NCBI GenBank assembly: GCA_030248195.1
Contig: JASAND010006533.1
Span: forward strand, 1 to 64,000
Source: Trissonchulus latispiculum
Taxonomy: Eukaryota > Nematoda > Enoplea > Enoplida > Ironidae
Reading direction: 5' to 3'
Length of the DNA stretch: 64,000 nucleotides
Both the position numbers and the translations under genes were made by a program. Below are positions 33,129 to 43,114 of the stretch, piece after piece (position 1 is the first letter of the stretch; each line of letters begins with the position of its first letter). The notes under the pieces are model-generated. The model saw only the letters and a list, made by a program, of their open reading frames with translations. It did no database searches and was not told the origin of the DNA.

Positions 33129-34040
33129 TAGAGATGAGCATTTCGGCCCGTCGGGCCAGGCCGGGCCGAGAACGTTTTTAACTGCGGGCCGAAACAGGCC
33201 AAATCTCGTGTAGCAAATGTTGTGAAATCACTAAAATTAGCTAAAAGTTTACTCATTCTGGTCATTTTACAGCAAAATTTAACATTTTGTAGCATAATAT
33301 AGCGCTTCCATCTAGTGTTTGAGGCCGGCCGGCCTAAGCCGGCCGGCGGCCGGCCGCCGGCCGACGACTTTTGCTCGCCGGCCGGCCGCCGGCTACCGGC
33401 CGGCCGCCCGGCCGGCGGCCGGTGAGGCCGGCCGGCTAACGGCCGACCGGCCGGCCGGCCGGCCGCCGGCTGGGATACAAATCTCCAATCAGAAATTTAC
33501 AAAATAGAGAAACTAACCGTAAAATGAACTCCAAATCTAGTTATCTAGTTATCTAGCTAATTTTCTATGCTATGCTGTGCTATTTTTCTAAGATAACATT
33601 CGAAACTAAACATCTTACAAGTTATAATACTGCACTGCAAATTGCTTTAGGCCGGTAGCCGGCCGGCCGGCCGGCGCCCGGCCGGCCGACGGGCTCACCG
33701 GCCGCCGGCCGCCCGGCCGGCTCCCCGGCCGGCGGGCCGATGGGCTCGGCCGGGCCGGCCGGCGATCGGCCGGCCGGCAGCCGGCCGGCGGCCGGCCGGT
33801 GAAACCCCGGCCGGCCTCAAACACTACTTCCATCTTGCATTTAAGTCTTTGATAATAACACTGCTATTAAAATTTTGGAAATTTTCTTGTGGCGGGCTCA
33901 GCCGGGCCAAATTTTGTCAGCTTGCGGGACGGGCCGGGCCGAAATGTTTTGCCAACGGGCCGGGCCAGGCCTGGCCGAGCAAGATTTTGGAGCGGGCAGG
34001 GCCGAACCGGGCTAAAAAATTCGGCCCGGGCTCATCTCTA
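33129..34040. mobile_element. hAT-like non-autonomous element, outer
   Basis: Ends are TAGAGATGAGC and GCTCATCTCTA, with exact 8-bp target duplications GGACGTAG (33121-33128 and 34041-34048). The TAG start plus 8-bp duplication is the pattern of hAT transposons. Both subterminal zones are rich in GGGCC motifs in inverted orientation. A second element is nested inside. No transposase is encoded. Confidence 0.85.
33313..33826. mobile_element. hAT-like non-autonomous element, nested, GGCCGGCC-rich
   Basis: Inserted in the element at 33129-34040, with ends TAGTGTTTGAGGCCGGCC and its complement and exact 8-bp duplications CTTCCATC (33305-33312 and 33827-33834). Both arms are almost pure GGCCGGCC-type palindromes, extremely GC-rich against an AT-rich centre. 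It is non-coding. Confidence 0.85.
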
Positions 34041-34257
34041 GGACGTAGCAGTTTTGTAACACGCAAAAAGCCGCCGTCTCATCTTATGGCTGATTGCTGT
34101 ATGCGAAATTTCAATTTACAAGTTTTGAGTCTTCGTCGATGGGCAATGTTGCGCAGCTTACATGTTATTGAAGCCACCTGTATTCATCCAGCGATTAATA
34201 GTGTGTTGTGTTTGTGTTTAGATCGGGGTTGCCAGATTGACTAATAAAGTCACTGCT

Positions 34258-35513
34258 ATGTTACCGTCTGTTGTCCTTAAACACATCTGGTCTTATTTAT
34301 CCCTAAAAGATCGTAGCCAGGCCGAGTTAGTTTGCAAACACTGGCACAATCATATGTACTACGCTGATGTAAAAATCTATGTCCAAGGCAAATGTGCAAC
34401 TACTAGTCAGCTGGATTGGATGCTGCGAAGGATGAAACCAACTCTGGAAAAGTTAGATCTTTGGTTTCTGGACACAGACTTTTGCGATATCGCCCAACGT
34501 TTATCGCAGTTTACAAGTTTGCGGTCACTAATATCGCTAATGAATTTTCGAGGAGTGAAAGGTCTTCTGCTTTTTCCAGAGACCATCAGTAGCCTAAGTC
34601 TTGGCCACTCTGTCTATACGGCTGACTTCCTTGAACCTGTTGACTGGGGCTTGGAACCAGAAAAGCTTTGGTTATCACGACTGCCGCTTCCGGAATCTCT
34701 GGATCTCTGGAATCTCTGGATCTTCCGACTTGGATGATTCCGTTCGGAATTTTAACCAACACCGATTTAAGATCCGTAACGCTTAATCACATTACATCAA
34801 GCAATAGTTCACTGGACCTAACCCTGGTTTCATCTTGTCATCATTTGAGATCGATTGAAGTAGCTTCGTCCAGTGGCATGACCAACTTTTTGCAACTGAC
34901 AAAGTTGAAGAATTTAACTCGACTGGTCATCAGAAACGAGTTCAGCCAGTTTGGTGAATTTGTTGAACTGTGGAATGCTATGAATTATTTGCACTACCTG
35001 GAAGTTTTAAAGATCAATTTGCTTTATCCTGAAAATGCGGCACTCTGTTGTGATGGCCTGAATGCTTTGCGTCTGCCGAAGCTGGTAGAGTTAAAAGTTA
35101 GTACAGATATTTCGGATTGTGTCAAGCTTGCTGAATTAATGGCTGAGCACTCGCAGCTTAGAAAATTAGCACTAAAAAGTCCTACGGCACTTTCTGGAGA
35201 AGCCATTTTGGGGATCCTAACTAAGACCTCACCCAGTTTCTCTCATTTCTCGTTGAACGGCAATGTATCAGGTTATGTGACAGAGTCGGAGATATTTAAT
35301 TGGCTGATCGTTAAAAGGCTGAAACTTGAACAAATCAAAATGAAACTGATTGAACTGAAAAGTGGGACTTCAGCAATAAAGTTTCGTAAATCTTTGATTT
35401 CGTCAGGAGTCTCTTTACCAATTCTTGCCGTTACTGTTGCTGCTCTGGGAAATGAAATGTGCCCGGAAGAACTTGTAGATGCACATCTAACTGTGGTTTA
35501 CTCACATGATTAG
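34258..35513 (+). pseudogene. F-box/leucine-rich protein gene with a frameshift
   Basis: From the ATG at 34258 the frame opens with an F-box: LPSVVLKHIWSYLSLKDRSQAELVCKHW, the SKP1-binding module of SCF ubiquitin ligases. Leucine-rich segments follow (LEKLDLWFLDTDF, LTKLKNLTRLVIRNEF, YLEVLKINLLYPENAALCCDGL, LRKLALKSP), as in FBXL substrate receptors. The frame breaks at 34735. Near 34692-34723 the 17-base unit GGAATCTCTGGATCTCT is repeated, and the extra copy shifts the reading frame so that a TGA follows; beyond it the second frame continues to 35513. This looks like a recent tandem duplication in an otherwise intact gene, or an assembly error. TTTGTGTTTAG at 34211-34221 is a good acceptor just upstream, so a 5' exon may exist. 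Confidence 0.75.
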
Positions 35514-35633
35514 AAACATTAAAGTGAGACATTGTGTTATAGGCTGCTGTACTTCAGGATAGCAAAAGCATGAACTGGCTTAAAGTAACAACTGGCTCTC
35601 TGCATTAGCAGTTAGCCAATCTCACAAAAGAAC

Positions 35634-36472
35634 AATTACAATATCGCTACAGCATAGTAACACATCTAAGGATTGTTAGCTATCTTTATCTGTCTACAAC
35701 ACCTCCACTTCTATTTTTAATTCTGTCTTTTGTATTTCTCTCTTTCATAGGCCAGGGGGTCCTGGCGCCTTGTCGGTCTTCTGTATCTTGCTGGGTCGTT
35801 GCGCATCTGGTGGCCTAGCTGCTATGTGTGCTGGGCCAGCCTGTATCGCAAGGCCGACAATCGGCAAGTCCGCTGCCGCACCGGCCCCGACCGCTAGGCC
35901 AGCCTGTACCGCAGGGCCGACACACGGCAAGTCCGCTGCCGCCCCAACCGTGGTACTACCTGCCCAGCTAGGCAGGTACCAGTCCAGTTCGGCTTGCGAC
36001 TTCTCTTGATCCCTTCGGCGAACTTGGCTGATGTGGCGCCGGAGAATTCCGTCGTCATTACTCTTTACTTGTACGATACGGTTGCCTTCCCATCCGTACG
36101 CGGTCCCTCGTTCCCATGCACCCTTTCCATAGTGATAACGAAGGAACCATACCAGCTGTCCTTTCTTGAATTTTGTAGGTTCGGCAACCTCGTGTCCGTC
36201 TCCCTGCTTGCAGCTCTCTCGCCAGTGGTCATACTTTGTAGATAGATTTCGACTCCACAACAGTTCTGCCGGCGATTTCCCCGATTCTTTCTTGGTCGAC
36301 CTGTAAGAAAAGAGAAGATCAGAGACCGCTGTGCTTAATCTGTGTTTCGAGGCAAACGGAGCGTTTCCCCCTGGCCTATGAAAGAGAGAAATACAAAAGA
36401 CAGAATTACAATATCGCTACAGCATAGTAACATATCTAAGGATTGTTAGCTATCTTTATCTGTCTACAACAC
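35634..36472 (-). mobile_element. Truncated, rearranged Ty3/gypsy element
   Basis: Two 69-bp direct repeats (35634-35702 and 36404-36472), differing by about one base, act as LTR remnants. On the minus strand each starts TGTTGTAGACAG. Before the left (3') copy lies a purine tract, AGAAGTGGAGG, as expected of a PPT. The interior holds an integrase end. A 41-bp stretch occurs inverted at 35719-35759 and 36367-36407, so part of the LTR seems to have been re-inserted in reverse, as in self-integration. Confidence 0.65.
35745..36260 (-). pseudogene. Ty3/gypsy integrase C-terminal fragment
   Basis: The product begins in the integrase C-terminal region and shows FKKGQLVWFLRYHYGKGAWERGT and DDGILRRHISQVRRR, the pattern F.xGxxVxxR...W..G.V...DG..xRRHxxQxRxR of animal Ty3 integrases. 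The rest is Ala/Gly/Pro-rich with a repeated AADLPxVGxAxQAG unit. The catalytic domain and all upstream pol are absent. The true 5' end is lost; the first ATG is not a natural start. Confidence 0.65.
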
Positions 36473-36794
36473 ATTGTAAAGGGTTTTCTTTCTGCTGTAA
36501 ATCTTTTAAACTCAAAAGAAACATAGAACAGACTTAGAAAAACAATAGAACTTGAAGCCTAACTGTGCGAAACTTATTTCATAACTGATTGAATTAGTAA
36601 CAAGATACACACATCGTAACGATCGAATTAATGCTAGCTCTAGACTGCTTCACCAAAGGTTATAGCATATTAAACTCTTCGCCATTTGAGATACTGACAC
36701 TAATTCCACCCGAAGTCTAATGTTGCATTCATAGTTCCTGCGCATTCTGACGCGCACAAACATCCTGCGTTCGTGAGCATGGAAGTGTTACAAT
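36473..36794. other. Spacer without features
   Basis: AT-rich sequence between the Ty3 remnant and the next inverted-repeat element. Nothing recognised. Confidence 0.4.
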
Positions 36795-37112
36795 CAAGAG
36801 TACATAATGCCAAGAGTTACATAATATAAGATTGTGCCACTAGGCACACTCTATGTTATGAGAGTAGAAACTATGCTCTGTTAGCTAACGCCCCCCCCCG
36901 CAAGTCAGACCCTAGTGACCCCTGTCGCCACAACGTGCGATGAATTCAAAAAATTCAGAAAGTTATGTATAAAACGCAGCTATTATCAAACACCTAACTT
37001 TTTCGTACCTGTTCTATGTGTCTGATGTTTGATCAGCTTTGTTAGCTGTCAGGTTTGATATGAAACTGAGCTGAACAGTTGTCTTATAACTAAGCTCCTA
37101 CAAACTTTTATA

Positions 37113-37162
37113 TGGTAGCAGAGCGTGGTTACGATCCAGGAGCCTCTGGGTTATGGGCCCAG
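37113..37162 (-). tRNA. 3' two-thirds of an initiator tRNA-Met, in antisense to a retroelement
   Basis: On the minus strand the sequence reads GGGCCCATAACCCAGAGG, then GGATCGTAACCACGC and CTCTGCTACCA: anticodon arm (CAT), T-arm and 3' acceptor with CCA of initiator tRNA-Met. The 5' third does not match. On the plus strand it begins TGGTAGCAGAG, a perfect primer-binding site for that tRNA, and lies ~270 bp before BEL/Pao gag. The encoded CCA and lost 5' part argue for a retroelement primer-site copy, not a tRNA gene. Confidence 0.6.
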
Positions 37163-37384
37163 AAATCAGATAGCGTCACCTCCAAACTACATGCCAGGAA
37201 AAATAGACTACTCAACCACAAGAGTGGAAATACAACGCCATCTTCACTTGGGGTGGTAAGAGCTTAAGACGTATCTGATGCTAGAAGTGAGGCCAGACCT
37301 TGAGAAAAGAGGTCTTGAAATAGAAATTTAGCGTATCAATCTTGAAAAAGCTAAGGCAGCCACGTGATCGCTGCTTTTAATGGT

Positions 37385-38010
37385 TCAACTCCACAACAAA
37401 ACTCCCGACACTCGACCTCCCATGCTTTGGTGTAAATCTACTGAACTGTAGGGAGTTTCGGCATTGTCAAAGTTCACAACAACGAGCAACTAGCTGAGGT
37501 TCAAAAATTTGCTTATCTGAAGTCAAAGCTTACAGCTGAAGGCTCGGACGCAATTGCAGGTTTACAACAAACTAGACAAAACTATACAAAGGCAGTTGAG
37601 TGGCTAAAGGGATGATTTGGGGACGACCAGGCCATCATTGATGCTCACTATGCTGCAATGATGGACTTGCCGCCTAGCAATTTGACTTCTAGTGTCCGCA
37701 GTCTATACGATAGTATAGAAAAGAATATGAGGTCGCTCTCCGCCCTTGGGGAACACACTGAACACAGACACTTCGTGTCTTTGATAAAAAGTAAACTACC
37801 CCGCCAAGTGCTGACCAGACTAGAAGAACAGAATTCTGGGCACATTTGGTCAGTTGAAACATTAAGAGATCAACTGAAAAGATTTCTCCAAGCAAGAGAA
37901 TCGGTTGAAAATGCCCGAGCAAATATCATCAGTGAAACAAAAGGAAGCCGTGCATCAGCAACCAAGACTGAGGAAGAAACTGCATCCACAAAACTACAAA
38001 TTAACTCGCT
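37385..38010 (+). pseudogene. BEL/Pao gag relic
   Basis: Broken frames give KLPTLDLPCFG, VQKFAYLKSKLTAEGSDAIAGL, YTKAVEWLKG, FGDDQAIIDAHYAAMMDLPPSN, VRSLYDSIEKNMRSLSALGE and LIKSKLPRQVLTRLEE, the conserved order of the DUF1759-type Gag region of BEL/Pao retrotransposons. A TGA at 37613 and at least two frame changes disable it. After about 38010 the similarity stops, and protease, RT and integrase are missing. Confidence 0.75.
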
Positions 38011-38995
38011 ATATGCAATGCGTATATATATTGTACTCAGCCTTACATTGTACATAATTAATGCAGTTGCCACTCCGAACGATGGTCCAGCCGGACCAGC
38101 AGACCTTTCCTTTCTGTCAATAACGAAAGCTGGCGCCAGCCGGCGCCATCTATAGCATTCCTCCATGTCATCAATTTTCCGGGAGTTAAGGGGCGGCCGA
38201 TTCCAGGTGGAGCTGCCGCGATGCACTCATAACATAGGCAGTGATTGGCGTATCGCCAGCCTTTGTAAACGCCTCGGCGAATTGTAAAGACAATTAGTCG
38301 GTGTCAGCTTTCACCCACAGACAAAATTAAAAAATTCAAAATTATAGCTGGCACTACTCCTAACTGGAGAACCTCCTACTGGAGTGGGGCGTATGAAAAA
38401 AAGTGGCATAAAACGAAAAATTCCATTTTGCGGAAAATCTTGATTTTCGTAGCAAGACATATTAGCTGCACGCTGTCCGCTCACTCAAAGTAGCCTGGTT
38501 CGAGACTAAAATTGTTAAAGGCTGTAAATTTTTTATTTTTCCAAATTCTAGACTGGCTTGTGTGTACTTCTGTAAATATAATGGTAAAATAACTCGGAAA
38601 ATGCTTAAAATCGAAATACTCAGGATAATTATTTTTCTTCAAATAAGCAATTTTTGTCAAAATACGTGATTAAAATATGTGACTAAAACTTGTGTCAGCA
38701 TGATTGAGAACACTAGTACACTATGGTCGACATATCAGGCAACATTTCAGGCAATTACAATTATTTGCTAATAAAGTTAGCCTCAAAATGCGGTAAACGA
38801 TACCACCACCTTAACACACAAGCATAGAACGAGTGAACGTATCCCTGTTTCGACCAGGTACCGATTTGAGACAGAGGTGACTAGGGTCTGATTTGAGGGG
38901 GTCAACCGATAGAGTGTAGAGGATGTAGCGAGCTTATAATACATAGCGTATGACGCTTGTCATACTCTTATGAATTTATGTACTCTTGTTACAAT

Positions 38996-39579
38996 TAGTT
39001 TTAAACGGTTAAAACGGCGTGTTATAATCTGAAACGTCGACGCGGGTCTCTATGCGTTCGAGACTATGAATGCGCCTTAAGAGTACACCTGGACTATCTT
39101 GAGCAGTTTAGTATTGAGTCAGGAACAGCAACAAAGTTTTAGACTAGGTGAAACTTTGATTTTCGGCTCTTTTTCATGTATTAAGGATTATGTTTAGCTG
39201 TCAGCAACGTTCAAAATCACAAATGCTAATCCAATTAAGGTATAAACTGTTAGATTTCTTCGTTTTTTATTGAAATCTACCAATCTTGAGTTTGCAGCAT
39301 TTGCTTACAAGATGGGTCCATATATTTCCACCCGAACCGCACGTTTGTCAAATGCCGAAAATAACATTGTCAAGTAAAATGGCTACTTCAAACATATCCC
39401 GCTTATGAAGTATGAAGTTTAGCCTAAAGTTGAAGGTCTACTCCACAACTTTTGTGGCGGTTCTGCGTTTTATTTCCAGGCAGCAGTCTTTTCAATACTG
39501 TCGAACCCAAGCAGTTGGGATGGAACTGTGATCTCAATACGAACAGGAGCATGGGAATACACACTTACACGGAGATTGA
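38996..39579. other. Spacer, no gene
   Basis: AT-rich sequence with no coding or repeat signal that I could support. Confidence 0.4.
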
Positions 39580-40655
39580 GGGTTTTCTTCCGTATCTCCT
39601 TCTAACTTTTTGTGATAAGGTTTAAAATGATGTGCAAAATCTGTTATATTTCATTTAAAGTATAAAAGATACAGCGCTACAACTTAGCACATATGTTTAG
39701 GATGTATAATGTAGAGTGCAGCTAGTTAGTTTGGTACAATTCCATTGAACGATGGATTTTTGGTGAAGTTTCAAAGTCTGAATTTTGGAAAATCGTCCGA
39801 TTTTTAATCATGAAAAACAGGACCTACAGTACCCATTCTCTTATTCTGAACAATTGACAAACAATAAAAAAATAAACGACGTACAGATAGCTGCACTCTG
39901 TGCATATTAAGCGTCCGTTTGGTACCACTTCTGTCTCTAGGCTCCTTGTAATGGATTCAAAAAATTGGACAAAAGAACTGCAATTTTTGCTCAAAAACGC
40001 TATTTTTTGCAATTTCTACACTCTTTCGATAACTGTTCACTATCCGTCAAGTCAAAAGCCGCCAAATTTGGGCAATCTGTTTCCCCTTATCTACTAAAGT
40101 ACTTGGCAGAAAGAAATGCTTAAATCATCAGATGCCCTGATGTGTCGGCGCCTTTGATCTTCTATGGGTGAAAATGTCTCTTTACAATTTTTCCAAATAC
40201 AGTCAAATTGGGTATCAATCGATAGGTACTTGGACAAGGAACAACTTTTCCAATAGAACTATGGGTTTATAACGCTGTCTGTGCAAGTTAGCTCGAGTTA
40301 CAGCACAATGCGCCAAATTGAGGTCTGTTCATAATTAAAGTGTGCAATGTGAGCGATTGGCTGGCTAACCTCGAGCCAGATTTGCAATAAAATATTGTCC
40401 TTGCAAACGTTTTCATTTAGTGCAGTGGCCATCCCTATGTTCGCTCGCGTTCGGACTCCACGTGACCTTGAAGTGCTCATCACTGAAATTTTCAAGTTTG
40501 GCGTGTTCGAAACTGAATAACTCTGGCATAGATTGATTTCGAACTCCGATATTTTGTCTTGTTTTTGAGAACATATGTACCTATACTGTTTGTGAAAATG
40601 AGCGAAATTCATGACTGTCGAATGTCGATCGTGGACCAAAGCGACCCCCCTTAAT
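39580..40655. mobile_element. ~1.2-kb non-autonomous element, copy 2 (left end uncertain)
   Basis: Shares with 5091-6312 the block GATACAGCGCTACAAC, the stretch TTTTTCAAAGTC, and a nearly identical right end (GAGAACATATGTACC, then TTTGTGAAAATGAGCGAAAT and AAAGCGACCC). It is non-coding, and the GGGGTCGC left terminus could not be found. Confidence 0.55.
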
Positions 40656-41240
40656 TGACTACAGAAGGCAACCTGCTCAGGAGAACTGGGGCGCAAAATA
40701 CCATTGGATTTTGAACTACCAAGACTTACCTAAATTCATAATTTATTGTACTAAGACATTTGTGAAGTAAAGAAGCTTCAGGGGTTACTCTAGTACCATA
40801 TGACATATTCTGCTTATTTGGTGCCCCATCAATTCTCCAGTCAGACCATGGGAAAAGTCTACTGCAGACATAGTCAAAGAAATGTGTAGTTTATGGATAG
40901 ACTTGAAACTGGTACGTTGTAGCGGGGCAAGTACCGGAATCTACGTACAAGCACCGTTACCACACCCGAAACCTGACGGATGCGGAGACCGTACACAAAT
41001 AGACAACGAACCGACTACAGGAGACGGTCGGGACAGCCTCGCCAGATGTAAACCGGGTAGAAACCTGCCCTAAGTGAAGAGATGCCTCCTCACTCTCACT
41101 ATTATAGGATTCGAACAGGACCTACCTACCTAGCAGGAGCTCAGTAGACTCACGCCTAATTAAATAAAGTAGCAACAGATTTAATAAAGAAGAACAACAA
41201 TAATTATTATAATGAATAATAAAGACAGTTATGGGCCGGG
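40656..41240. other. Uncharacterised stretch beside an LTR
   Basis: The GC-richer segment 40880-41075 has a 63-codon frame without known motif. AT-rich sequence follows. It might be the rest of the LTR whose start is at 41672, but without a full second copy the LTR length cannot be fixed. Confidence 0.3.
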
Positions 41241-41672
41241 CCCTCAGTTAAACAAAGCAATCACACAAATACAGTAACTTACAGTTAGATAGGCCGGACG
41301 GCCAACGTACCAGACTCTGCTCTGGGGAGAGCAGGGGCAAAATATACAATGGAAAGGGGAGAGAGAGAACAAAGGAATTGCACGAGTGTTCACAATAGCA
41401 GAAAATAACAAGACTGAAGGGGGGAAGCGAGTGTTGGGTTGAACCCTCCCACGAGCGCCCCCTAGTGAGAATTTGCCCCCCAATCACGTAGCTCCCCGTA
41501 TAGCATGGGGGGGAACCCACCCAATCCCAAACGTACACGTTGGGGGAGCTACGTGACTTGCAACATAAACCCAGCCCCTTTTTGATGATGATATACTAAG
41601 CCAGTCGGGTAGCTAGCCTAGAAATATCACCAACAACGGAAAGGTTGACCGTTCCAACCTTAATCCGTTACA
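41241..41672 (-). mobile_element. LTR-like end, minus strand
   Basis: Read on the minus strand the repeat begins TGTAACGGATTAAGG at 41672 and matches the window start (1-155). Just before it, inside the element, is GGGGAGA, a plausible polypurine tract, so 41673 upward would be the 3' end of an internal region. The block has a strong hairpin CTGCTCT/AGAGCAG near 41317-41334 and the AGCTCCCC/GGGGGAGCT pair. The lower boundary is approximate. Confidence 0.5.
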
Positions 41673-43114
41673 TCTCCCCAGGGCTCGCCATCCGAACTCC
41701 CGAGAGGATCACTGTTCAAAGGCGGACTGGTACGTGAGCCGAGCTCTCAATACAAGCATACATAGTACCGAGCAATTCTGCTACAAATACAAGTACTAGT
41801 ACAACACAGACGATCTCTCAGACTGCAAGTCACACAGCTATACTAAATTATGCTATACTAGCCAAAATACGTATAAAAATGTAGAAAAAATACAAAAAAC
41901 AAGTGATTAAATACGGCATGTTTACAGTGGAATAAGCATATACTGGCTACTAATAAATGCCAATAACAATAAAATTAAAGCACAAAATGACCAAAATTAT
42001 GCATATGTGAAAAATACACGTAGTAATAGAACCGTAAAGTTATTTGGAGTTAAGTAGCTAATATGAAAATACAGTGACTTTCCAAAAGTAACTCATGGGA
42101 AAGAGGAGTTACCCTCCTTTGGAATGTATAGTCAAACGAGTGTGTTAGTTATATTAAGATGACAAGAAAATAAAATGAACTTTCAAATAAAATATTAATA
42201 AATTTAAGTTAAACCAAGCCAAGCTAAGGTTTATCAGGCCTTCGCTCGACAAGGCAAACAGCCTATGATAATTAATGATCATAATAATAAAGTTACTATA
42301 GAAAGACACACCGTTAGGGTGAGGTCCTAGGGGAATAAAAACACCACCCTCCCACGGTAAAAATTCGTATTTTCATATGATGATGCCATCACTGGGATAT
42401 TTTTGACAAAATATGGCAAATATGGCAGTTATAATAACAACACATGGATCGAATCCTCAGAAAAATAAAGCACTGGACATTAAATGAGCAATTATAATTG
42501 GCATAGAATAATACTATCAGAAATACTTTGGCTAACATATGAATACTGAAGAAAACAGGTTCGAAAATAACTAAACAAGAGACTACCAAGTTCGTAAGGA
42601 ATAACATAGGAAAAAATAAGTTCAAACAACTAACTAGACAGAGAGATTTCAGATTCAAGGAAAATACGTACATACCTAAATTTACACAGTGCACATAGCA
42701 AGAGATAATGCTCGTAAGTAAATACTTTCAAACAAAATTAACTAATACAAAATATATAATACGGAGATTACCAGTTCGTACTATTTAAACTAAACAACAC
42801 AGAAAATTCAAAATTGTAGATAAAATACAAAATAACATACTGTATATATGGAATGTAATAGAAGTGTCACTGTCACAAAAGTACTGGTAAAACAAAGACC
42901 TTATATAGCGGTCAGGATCATAATGATCAAGAGGAGAATTCCAAATCCAATTTCTGACATCGGCCGAGCCGTCAGCATGGTGGGCGACATGGATCTGACC
43001 CAAGAGGATGCCAGAAGAAAAAGTCAAATCAGGAAAGGAATCTTTCCGTGGAGAAATAGTCAGAAATGATGGAGAACTCCAGATTCCGAAGCTTGAGGGT
43101 CGATGCCGACTCGC
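41673..43114 (-). other. AT-rich 3' region between the NADAR frame and the LTR-like end
   Basis: No coding frame with motifs. If the LTR reading at 41672 is right, this is the untranslated tail of an LTR element that carries the RS/NADAR frame. It could also be ordinary intergenic DNA. Confidence 0.35.

Larger units (their letters stand above)
36795..38988. mobile_element. CAAGAGTACATAA-family element, copy D, interrupted
   Basis: Left end CAAGAGTACATAATGCC and right end TTATGTACTCTTG are family termini with an exact 7-bp duplication TTACAAT (36788-36794 and 38989-38995). The recognisable arms are 36795-36935 and about 38865-38988. The middle holds a BEL/Pao-derived segment, so the element was probably split by a later retrotransposon insertion rather than being a 2.2-kb original. 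Confidence 0.75.

Noticed and set aside
37113..37185. Minus-strand initiator tRNA-Met gene
   Set aside because: The 5' third does not match and CCA is encoded, which eukaryotic tRNA genes lack. A retroelement primer-site origin fits better.
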